From Verrucomicrobiia bacterium (GTDB lineage Bacteria; Verrucomicrobiota; Verrucomicrobiia; Limisphaerales; UBA8199): a stretch of DNA of 45,102 nucleotides. Numbering within the stretch: the first letter of the stretch is position 1; each line of letters opens with the position of its first letter. Below the pieces are notes generated by a model, which worked only from the letters and a program-made list of their open reading frames with translations, ran no database searches and was not told where the DNA came from. Location of the stretch: NCBI GenBank assembly GCA_035946615.1, contig DASYZB010000049.1:1-45102 (forward strand), written 5' to 3'. A program made the position numbers and the translations under genes. Positions 30,158 through 36,484 of the stretch are shown here, one piece after another.

Positions 30158-30308
30158 AGAATAGGCCAAGGCTTCAGCCTTGGGTAAGGGGCCGGTGGGA
30201 GACGAGTCCCGACGGGACGGCTGAACCAGATCGCGCCAGGTTCAGCCGTCCCTTCGGGACTAAGACGCGTCGGGCGCCAAACCCAACGCTGAAGCGTTGG
30301 GCTATTCT
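30158..30308. repeat. Large nested palindrome downstream of the REP-type transposase
   Basis: Outer arms AGAATAGGCCAAGGCTTCAG (30158 on) and the near reverse complement ending at 30308 (25 of 28 match). Inner arms AGTCCCGACGGGACGGCTGA (30205-) and GGTTCAGCCGTCCCTTCGGG (30239-) pair almost perfectly. Shared words with the upstream element: AATAGcCCAA, CCCAACGCT.AAGCG, GAGTCCCGA.GGGACGGCTGAA. Confidence 0.88.
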
Positions 30309-30319
30309 CAATCACGAGG

Positions 30320-30501
30320 ATAGTTTTCTGGTCGAACGCGTTTTCAGTGGCGATGACAACTTTGTTCAGGGTAATGCCTTTTATATCCGGGAAACCGGTT
30401 ACATCGAGGGCGTCCGGGCCATCGTCCAGGAGGGGCTGGAGGGTTACGGGAAGGGGCCAGGGGCTGTTGATGTGAGGGGTTTCGGTCTGTTGAGCTGGCA
30501 T
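30320..30501 (-). pseudogene. Relic of a secreted/outer-surface protein gene (part 1)
   Basis: The minus strand encodes natural-looking sequence: PLPVTLQPLLDDGPDALDVT, then GFPDIKGITLNKVVIATENA and FDQKTILVIE, after which the frame runs into the palindromic repeat. Upstream, the adjacent frame gives SEWAKALNYDFGALCQLN, so at least one frameshift is present. No start or complete domain. Family not recognised; interpreted as a decayed gene interrupted by repeat insertion. Confidence 0.35.
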
Positions 30502-30739
30502 AGGGCTCCAAAATCATAGTTCAGCGCCTTCGCCCACTCCGAGAGTTCGGATGAGCGCGGCTCTACTGGGTGGCGGCGAAGTTTAAGCCGCCAAAACGAC
30601 CCACCGGGCGGGATAAACGGCTCACGCCTGGCGCCGCACGCTGGCGGCAGAAATGGAAGGAGCACTAATTGTGCCAGTCGCAGATTTTAGAATTTTGATT
30701 TGGGATTTTCGATTGAAAGAAAAAGCAGAAAGCAGAAAG

Positions 30740-30871
30740 GGTATTCGCCGTGTTGGGAACGTGAACCCCGCCCCGAATGGCCTGCTGATTGGCCAGCACG
30801 GCCGGTTCGCCGTTAACATTCGAATCAGTGTAGATATCCACGGTGTTGCCGGGAAGGGCGCCGGTGATGTC
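30740..30871 (-). pseudogene. Relic of a secreted/outer-surface protein gene (part 2)
   Basis: The minus strand reads DITGALPGNTVDIYTDSNVN then GEPAVLANQQAIRGGVHVPN-TANT without a stop. It looks like genuine beta-rich coding sequence but has no start and is cut off by heptamer repeats at 30681-30737. It may belong to the same decayed gene as the fragment at 30320-30501. Between and around them (30502-30739, 30872-31092) I see only repeats. Confidence 0.35.
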
Positions 30872-31092
30872 CGTCGGTTCGGATCATAGGGATCGCCCGA
30901 AAGGGGTCCTGACAGGATGTCCTCACCGCGCCGCGGGCCGGCGGGCTGAGGACGGCCCGCCCTCCCTTCCGATTCATGGGGAAAAGGCGGCGAGTCCTGC
31001 GCTGTTGAAAGCTGAAACCGCAATCGGAAATAAAGAAATCGGAGATTGAAAAGGCGGAAAGCTGAAACAGGGAGCTCCGGAGGTGCAGCCCG

Positions 31093-31338
31093 TTAAATCT
31101 CGAACTCCCCGATTGGATTGGGCTTAGAAAGCCGGACCGCCGGGGCCGAGCGGCCCAAAGGAGGCAAAGGAACCGCAAGACCACTTGTGCGCTCAGCTTG
31201 ATCCAAAACCCCCAAAAGCGCGTGCGCTTCGGCGAGGGTCAATTTTGCCCTGGAAAGGAGCTCGGCTCGGAGCAAAGGGGAGGGGAGCTCGTGGCCCAGC
31301 GTGGCTGTCGTATGTACGGTGTTCAAAATCGCCGCCAT
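31093..31338 (-). CDS. Small hypothetical protein (81 aa)
   Basis: From the ATG at 31338: MAAILNTVHTTATLGHELPS, then LLSRAKLTLAEAHALLGVLDQAER and a C-terminus rich in Pro/Leu (PLPPLGRSAPAVRLSKPN). The helical middle suggests a real folded segment. The upstream part of the frame is built from heptamer repeats and is excluded. No family recognised; the only intact-looking gene in the repeat-rich zone 30.1-31.8 kb. Confidence 0.4.
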   Translation of the reverse strand: MAAILNTVHTTATLGHELPSPLLRAELLSRAKLTLAEAHALLGVLDQAERTSGLAVPLPPLGRSAPAVRLSKPNPIGEFEI

Positions 31339-31439
31339 GGTTGGGATTATACTCGTGAGGGTGGATGATTGGGTATGGGGTAAGTGCCTACCGGGGGCGT
31401 TCGATTTTAGAATTTTGATTTTGGATCTAAAAAGGCAAA

Positions 31440-31480
31440 AGCAGAAAACCGAAAGCAGAAAGCTGAAAGAAAAAGCAGAA
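31440..31480. repeat. Heptanucleotide tandem repeat AGCAGAA-type
   Basis: Units agcagaa, aaccgaa, agcagaa, agctgaa at 31440-31467, a 6-nt interruption, then agcagaa to 31480. Adjacent at 31402-31428 is the other common heptamer family (gattttagaattttgattt). Confidence 0.85.
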
Positions 31481-31554
31481 AGCAGGGAGACACGAATTTC
31501 ACGAATCCGCAGGAATGGCGAGGCCGTTGTCTTAGGGGCCGTCAAAAACTAACC

Positions 31555-31674
31555 TTTACACTTTGACGCGGCGGCGTGACGGCATGTGCTTCGTTGCTCC
31601 TCAGTTACAGAGCGCTGGCGGCTCCTTCGTCGCGCCTTGCATCTGCCGCCACGGCGCTCGCGCCAAAGTGTAAA
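31555..31674. repeat. 120-bp fold-back element
   Basis: Ends TTTACACTTTGACGCG and CGCGCCAAAGTGTAAA are inverted repeats (15 of 16 match); pairing continues imperfectly inward (GCGGCGTGACGGCATG against CATCTGCCGCCACGGC). No coding potential. Size and structure fit a small palindromic mobile element. Confidence 0.75.
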
Positions 31675-31700
31675 TCTTATTTCCTGACAGCCCCTTCCCC

Positions 31701-31735
31701 AATCGAAAATCCAAAATCAAAATTCTAAAATCAAC
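31701..31735. repeat. Heptanucleotide tandem repeat AATCNAA-type
   Basis: Five 7-nt units (aatcgaa, aatccaa, aatcaaa, attctaa, aatcaac) followed by a run of nine C and six G. The same family in the opposite orientation is at 30683-30716, 31402-31428, 32525-32552 and 32569-32601. Confidence 0.88.
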
Positions 31736-31830
31736 CCCCCCCCGGGGGGTCGGGTCTTTTCCCGGCAATGAAATCCGTAGAGTTTGGCGTTGTTGGCAAG
31801 CTAATTGCCTCTATACTCGTGAGAATCCAA

Positions 31831-32427
31831 ATGAATTGGCACGAGATGGATGAGCAACGCGGCGAGCCCGCGTGGTATTGCGCCAGGACGCAACCCAAGC
31901 ACGAGCATATCGCGGCAGGCAATGTGCGGGCGCGGCTTGGGCTCGATGTATTTCATCCGCGCCTCAGGATGGAGCGAGCGACACGGCGCGGGGTGGTGCG
32001 GGTAGTTGAGCCCCTTTTTCCGGGATATATTTTTGTGCGGTGCAGTCTGGCGGAGCGGGTGGATGAGATTCGGTATGTCAGCGGGGTGAGCAGCCTGGTG
32101 CATTTTGGACTGAAGATTCCTTCGGTGCCGGAGCATGTCATTGAGGAACTGCGGCAGTGTTTTGAATCGGACGAGCCGATGGCAGTGGAGGAGAGGCTGG
32201 CGCCTGGGACTGAGGTAACTGTGGCCGAGGGGGCGTTGTTGGGTTCTCGAGGGGTGGTGGTGCGGGTGCTTCCGGCGCGGCAGCGGGTGCAGATACTTTT
32301 GGATTTTCTTGGGCGAACGACTTTGACGGAAGTGGATCGGAGGTCGGTGACGGTTGAGGAGAGGCGGATGGCGGATTTGATGCCGGCGCTGGCGGTCGAG
32401 CCATTGAGCGTGGCGGCAGCGGCCTGA
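31831..32427 (+). CDS. NusG/RfaH-like transcription antitermination protein
   Basis: A 198-residue protein from the ATG at 31831 (MNWHEMDEQRGEPAWYCART); a longer frame from 31768 is less likely because NGN domains begin at the W-Y-x-x-x-T strand. NGN domain: AWYCARTQPKHEHIAAGNVR, VEPLFPGYIFVRC, VSGVSSLVHFG. The C-terminal KOW-like part: LAPGTEVTVAEGALLGSRGV and VQILLDFLGRTTLTEVD. Specialised NusG paralogues (RfaH, UpxY, LoaP) promote readthrough of long polysaccharide operons. As the first gene of the 31.8-45.1 kb glycan locus it is the likely regulator of that operon. Confidence 0.9.
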   Translation: MNWHEMDEQRGEPAWYCARTQPKHEHIAAGNVRARLGLDVFHPRLRMERATRRGVVRVVEPLFPGYIFVRCSLAERVDEIRYVSGVSSLVHFGLKIPSVPEHVIEELRQCFESDEPMAVEERLAPGTEVTVAEGALLGSRGVVVRVLPARQRVQILLDFLGRTTLTEVDRRSVTVEERRMADLMPALAVEPLSVAAAA

Positions 32428-32524
32428 GGAAGGCACAAGAAGCGAGGGCCACTGCAGATAAGTGGCAGGGGAGAGCAGGTTTGGCGGGAAAACGGGAAAT
32501 CCTGCAAGTGCGGAGCTTTGTACA

Positions 32525-32601
32525 ATTTTGATTTTAGATTTTTGAATTTCGATTGCGGGGGGCGGGGGATTTTAGAATTTTGATTTTGGATTTTCGATTG
32601 G
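32525..32601. repeat. Heptanucleotide repeats TTTTGAT/ATTTTGG-type, two tracts
   Basis: Tract one (32525-32552): ttttgat, tttagat, ttttgaa, tttcgat. Tract two (32569-32601): attttag, aattttg, attttgg, attttcg, attgg. They lie in the 262-bp spacer between the NusG-like and FemAB-like genes. Confidence 0.88.
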
Positions 32602-32689
32602 AGGGAACGGGTGGAACCGGTGATAAAAACGGTAATGCGCGCTGATTTTAGAGCAGCCGAAATAGCCGATAGGATATAGCCAACAGGCG

Positions 32690-33805
32690 ATGGCCAGCCA
32701 ACAGCGTGTGAGGGATGATCGATTGATAGTGTGCGAGGTGGAGAAGCGGGGGACTGAAGCGTCCGGAAACGGGGAGGTGGCTGTGCTCAATCCCCTCGAA
32801 GGTTCGTGTTGGGATGAGGCCATTGGTGTGGTGGGGGGTGGTGGGTTTTTTCATGGGAGCAGATGGGCGCTGGTTTTGCAGGAGTCTTATGGTTACCGGC
32901 CATATTACATTTGTTGTGAGCAGGGTGGGCGCACCACTGGGCTCCTCCCGCTGATGGAGGTCGATAGTTGGGTCACAGGCCGGCGGGGAGTTTCTCTTCC
33001 ATTTACCGACGAGTGCCAGCCGCTGGCGGTCAATTCCGCTTCTTTTCAATTGCTGCTGCAAAAGGCGCTGGCCCGCGGCAACGAGCATCGCTGGAAATAC
33101 CTGGAATTGCGTGGCGGAAGGGAATTTTTGCCTGAGGAGCAGGCTTCGCAGCGATTTTACGGGCACGTGGTGGACTTGACTCCGGGTGAAGAGAAGCTAT
33201 TTGCGAGTTTGAGGCCATCGGTTCGGCGGGCCATTCGCAAAGCGAAAGGCCGTGGTTTGGAGGTTGAAATCTCGCAGGAATTGGAGGCAGTTCAGCAGTT
33301 TTATGCGCTCCAATGCAAAACGCGCAGGAAGCACGGCCTGCCACCGCAGCCATTCCAGTTTTTCCGGAAATTGCACGAGCACATTTTGTCAAAGGGGTGC
33401 GGCATCGTGGTGCTGGCCCGGCTGGGGGCGAAGATAGTCGCAGCGAACGTGTATCTTCATAAGGGGCAAGAGGCGCTCTATAAATTTGGAGCATCGGAGC
33501 CGGCCTACCAGGAAATGCGCGGGAATGACCTGGTGATGTGGGAGGGGATTAAGTATTATGCCTGGAAAGGTTTCCGGAGCCTTCACCTGGGCCGAACGTC
33601 GGTGGCTAACGAGGGACTACGGCGATTCAAGCTGGGCTGGGGCGCCCGTGAGGGCTCGATAGAGTACTTCAGGTACGATCTGCGGCTGCAGGGGTTTGTG
33701 ACTGGGCGCGACGAGGCGTTTGGGTGGTACAACCGGTTTTTTTCGGTATTGCCTTTGGGGCTGTCGCGGCTATTTGGGGGGTTGCTGTACCGGCACGTGG
33801 GGTGA
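32690..33805 (+). CDS. FemAB/GNAT-type aminoacyl- or acyltransferase of exopolysaccharide loci
   Basis: A 371-residue protein. It has the double-GNAT layout of FemAB-like proteins: FFHGSRWALVLQESYGYRPY near the N-terminus, LPFTDECQPLAVNS, the arginine-rich helix SLRPSVRRAIRKAKGRGLEV, and the C-terminal half VLARLGAKIVAANVYLHKGQ, ALYKFGASEPAYQEMRGND, SLHLGRTSVANEGLRRFKLG. This matches FemAB-related proteins associated with PEP-CTERM/exosortase-type exopolysaccharide clusters. Classic FemAB adds amino acids to lipid II; in glycan clusters the substrate is unknown, possibly acylation of a sugar. Cytoplasmic. Confidence 0.85.
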   Translation: MASQQRVRDDRLIVCEVEKRGTEASGNGEVAVLNPLEGSCWDEAIGVVGGGGFFHGSRWALVLQESYGYRPYYICCEQGGRTTGLLPLMEVDSWVTGRRGVSLPFTDECQPLAVNSASFQLLLQKALARGNEHRWKYLELRGGREFLPEEQASQRFYGHVVDLTPGEEKLFASLRPSVRRAIRKAKGRGLEVEISQELEAVQQFYALQCKTRRKHGLPPQPFQFFRKLHEHILSKGCGIVVLARLGAKIVAANVYLHKGQEALYKFGASEPAYQEMRGNDLVMWEGIKYYAWKGFRSLHLGRTSVANEGLRRFKLGWGAREGSIEYFRYDLRLQGFVTGRDEAFGWYNRFFSVLPLGLSRLFGGLLYRHVG

Positions 33806-33835
33806 GGCCTTGGAGCGTAAATGCCTGCTAAAGAA

Positions 33836-33926
33836 GGGCTTGCCAGCCGAAGCCGGCTGAAGCCGGCGTTTCCGGACGCGCGGAACGCCGCCTTTAGGCG
33901 GCAGCCCCGCCGTCACTAAAGCGATT
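33836..33926 (-). repeat. Three-hairpin dispersed repeat, variant copy 4
   Basis: Reverse orientation. The hairpins and the AGTGACGGCGGGGC end are conserved, but the other end is replaced by TGCCAGCCGAAGCCGGCTGA, so the outer stem is broken. It lies between the FemAB-like and Wzc-like genes and points away from the latter. Confidence 0.85.
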
Positions 33927-33943
33927 GATGTGGAGCGTGGGTA

Positions 33944-33992
33944 GCTGATTGCTGATAGCTGATAGCCGATGGCAGATGGCAGATGGCAGATG
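33944..33992. repeat. Heptanucleotide tandem repeat GC(T/A)GAT(A/G) x7
   Basis: Seven contiguous 7-nt units: gctgatt, gctgata, gctgata, gccgatg, then gcagatg three times. The longest uninterrupted tract in the window, 71 bp upstream of the Wzc-like start, where unit number could alter promoter or leader spacing. Confidence 0.93.
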
Positions 33993-34062
33993 ACGGAGGG
34001 ACGGGGTGACGGATTAGGCGGGGCGCCGGAGAGTATTCAGGCGCAGAAGGAAGAAGCGCATT

Positions 34063-36276
34063 ATGCAAAGTCATGAGAAGCAAAGCCAACCCCCGGGGAT
34101 GAGCCTGGGGGATATTTACTACACGCTGTTCCGGCACAAATGGAAAATCATTGCCTTTTCCAGCGTGGGGATTGTGGCCGCGGGATTGGTCTATTTGCTT
34201 ATGCCGCATTTATACAGTTCGGAGGCGAAGCTTTTCATCCGGTATGTGATGGACTCGAGGGTGCCGAGCGGGCTCGATGGGGATCCACAGATCAAAAACC
34301 CGGACCCCGGTGGCGCCAATATTATCAACTCGGAGATGGAGATTCTTAAGAGCCTGGACCTTGCGGTGCAGGTTGCTGAAGCGGTGGGGCCCGAGAAGAT
34401 TCTTGGGAAGGGCACTGGTGAGACCAATAAGTACACGGCGGCGCAGGTGCTGCAGAAAAACCTCCTCGTCGAGGCGCCACCGCGCAGTGATATCCTGCGG
34501 ATTGTGTTTCAGAATCCCGACAAGGACGTTGTGCAGCCGGTTTTATCGCAACTGATCGATGCCTACCTGCGCAAGCACGTCGAGATTCACCGCAGCATCG
34601 GGGCCTTTGATGATGTTCTGACGCAGCAAACCGATGCGTTGCGCTCTCAGCTTGCGCAGACGGAGGAGGATTTGCGCAAAGCCAAGACGAACACTGGCCT
34701 GATGTCGATTACAGAGACGAAAACGGCTTACACAGAGGAGATTTCGAAGATTCGCGAGGCGTTATTCAACAGCCAGGCGGAGCTGGCGGAGCGTGAGGCC
34801 TCACTGCAAGCGTTGCAAAAAATGATGCCTGTGAAGCAAACGCAAGCTTCGGCGGAAGACGCAGCCGTTGTCATCCCATCTGGAAAGATTGATGAGTACA
34901 AGAGCATTTCCGGGCAGCTTGAGGCATTCCGCAAGAAGGAGCAGGAACTGCTTGGGCAGTACACTGATGAAAGCGCACTGGTCCGTTCTGTGCGGGAGCA
35001 AATCGCTGCAGCGCAGAAGGCGAAGGAGAAACTCGAAGCCGATTACCCGAAGCTTGCCGCGATGCAGCCGGTTGCGTCGCAGCCGGGCGCCGCTGTGCCG
35101 GGAGATGCCGACGATGCGGTGCGGATTACGGCGTTGCAAGCCAAGCTGAGGGTGCTGAGCGCGCAGCTTTCAAATGTGACAGCCCAGGCTGAATCCATCA
35201 ACGCGATTGAGCCCGCGATTACCGAACTCGAGCGCAAGAAAGACCTCGAAGAGACAAAGTACCGGCACTTCTCGACCAGCCTCGAGCAGGCCCGTTTTGA
35301 TGAAGCCCTGGGCGCGGGCAAAATGTCGAACATCAGTGTCACTCAAACTCCGAGTCCGCCCTTCCGTGAATCCCGCCAGATGGCGAAAATTCTTGGAATG
35401 ATCGCAGGCGGGGGTATTGCGTGCGGCATCGGGTTGGCGTTTCTCCTGGAACTCTTTCTTGACCCTACGGTCCGGCGCCCAGGTGAAATCGAAACGCGTC
35501 TGCGCCTGCCTCTGTTCCTGACGATCCCCGAGAGCCATAAAAATGGAAAATCTCGCCGGCCCGCGGCGCGCGGGGCTGCCGACAACCTGTCGGGTGAACC
35601 CCAAGTGGAGGGTGCGGCGGCTTCGCAAAACGGGGTGGCCGCCTGGAATCCAAACGGCTTGCGCACCTACTATGAAGCTCTTCGCGACCGCCTCGTCACC
35701 TACTTCGAAATGCGGAACCTTGTCCACAAGCCAAAGCTCATCGCCGTCACGGGCTGCGGCGAAGGCGCTGGCGTCACAACCATCGCTACGGGCCTGGCTG
35801 CCAGCCTGTCCGAGACCGGCGATGGCAACGTTCTCCTGGTAAATATGACGGGGGGGCAGGGGAGCGCGCATCCCTTCTTCAAGGGCAAACCAAGCTGCGG
35901 CCTGGCCGGGGCCTTGGAAAATGAAACCCGCGACAGCGCCCTGGTCCAGGAAAACCTTTACGCGGTGGCGGAAGTTGGCAATGGAGACAAGCTCTCGCGG
36001 ATTCTGCCCCGGCGTTTCAACAGCCTGGTGCCCAAGCTGAAGGCCAGCGACTACGATTACATTATTTTTGACATGCCGCCGGTCAGCCAGATCAGCGTCA
36101 CCCCGCGCCTGGCCAGCTTTATGGACATGGTCCTGCTCGTCATCGAGTCGGAAAAGACCGACCGTGGCGCGGCCCAGCGGGCCGTGGCCATGCTCAGCGA
36201 AACCAAAGCCAACGTCACCGCGATTCTGAACAGGACCCACCGCTACGTGCCGGAGCGGCTGCTGGCAGAAGGGTAG
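34063..36276 (+). CDS. Wzc-like polysaccharide co-polymerase with degenerate BY-kinase domain
   Basis: A 737-residue protein; GGAAGAAG precedes the ATG. The N-terminal Wzz domain is bounded by two membrane helices (about residues 27-49, KIIAFSSVGIVAAGLVYLLM; and 440-466, ILGMIAGGGIACGIGLAFLL) with long coiled coils between. The cytoplasmic part has a P-loop ATPase fold, but the Walker A reads TGCGEGAGVTT (residues 563-573), with no lysine, and the Walker A' position reads VNMTGG instead of D-x-D. Walker B is kept (YIIFDMPPV). The Tyr-rich tail of true tyrosine autokinases is absent. It probably controls chain length and export without kinase activity. Confidence 0.9.
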   Translation: MQSHEKQSQPPGMSLGDIYYTLFRHKWKIIAFSSVGIVAAGLVYLLMPHLYSSEAKLFIRYVMDSRVPSGLDGDPQIKNPDPGGANIINSEMEILKSLDLAVQVAEAVGPEKILGKGTGETNKYTAAQVLQKNLLVEAPPRSDILRIVFQNPDKDVVQPVLSQLIDAYLRKHVEIHRSIGAFDDVLTQQTDALRSQLAQTEEDLRKAKTNTGLMSITETKTAYTEEISKIREALFNSQAELAEREASLQALQKMMPVKQTQASAEDAAVVIPSGKIDEYKSISGQLEAFRKKEQELLGQYTDESALVRSVREQIAAAQKAKEKLEADYPKLAAMQPVASQPGAAVPGDADDAVRITALQAKLRVLSAQLSNVTAQAESINAIEPAITELERKKDLEETKYRHFSTSLEQARFDEALGAGKMSNISVTQTPSPPFRESRQMAKILGMIAGGGIACGIGLAFLLELFLDPTVRRPGEIETRLRLPLFLTIPESHKNGKSRRPAARGAADNLSGEPQVEGAAASQNGVAAWNPNGLRTYYEALRDRLVTYFEMRNLVHKPKLIAVTGCGEGAGVTTIATGLAASLSETGDGNVLLVNMTGGQGSAHPFFKGKPSCGLAGALENETRDSALVQENLYAVAEVGNGDKLSRILPRRFNSLVPKLKASDYDYIIFDMPPVSQISVTPRLASFMDMVLLVIESEKTDRGAAQRAVAMLSETKANVTAILNRTHRYVPERLLAEG

Positions 36277-36362
36277 AAGGGAATGCTACCCTTATTTCTT
36301 ACCGCGCCTAACCTACGCCTAACCTGCATATTTCGCATATTTCACACACCGAACGCCAACCC

Positions 36363-36434
36363 ACCGGAACACCGGCTTCAGCCGGCAGGCTTGGGGCCTC
36401 GGGGGTCGCTGCCGGCTGAAGCCGGCGTTCCGGT
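36363..36434. repeat. Rearranged three-hairpin repeat: two half-elements head to head
   Basis: ACCGGAACACCGGCTTCAGCCGGCAG and, inverted, CTGCCGGCTGAAGCCGGCG + TTCCGGT, about 20 bp apart, so the two halves form one long hairpin. It sits between the Wzc-like gene and the deacetylase-GT4 gene and may act as a transcription attenuator inside the operon. Confidence 0.8.
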
Positions 36435-36484
36435 CTCGTGGGTGTGAAATATTGGGGCTAAGAGGCAAAGAGGGTTTTTGAATC

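Noticed and set aside
30082-30519. 145-codon plus-strand frame across the palindrome downstream of the RAYT
   Set aside because: Most of it is translated palindromic repeat; the minus strand carries the more natural relic sequence.
31731-31749. C9G6 run read as a terminator or G-quadruplex
   Set aside because: It is a homopolymer palindrome without a T-tract, and no G-tract pattern of four runs is present; length may be uncertain in sequencing.
35170-36240. Long minus-strand frame opposite the Wzc-like gene
   Set aside because: Antisense shadow; the plus strand has membrane helices, coiled coils and a Walker B motif in order.
36390-36480. Separate promoter for the deacetylase-GT4 gene
   Set aside because: Sequence after the inverted half-repeats is AT-richer, but no convincing -35/-10 pair at proper spacing was found.
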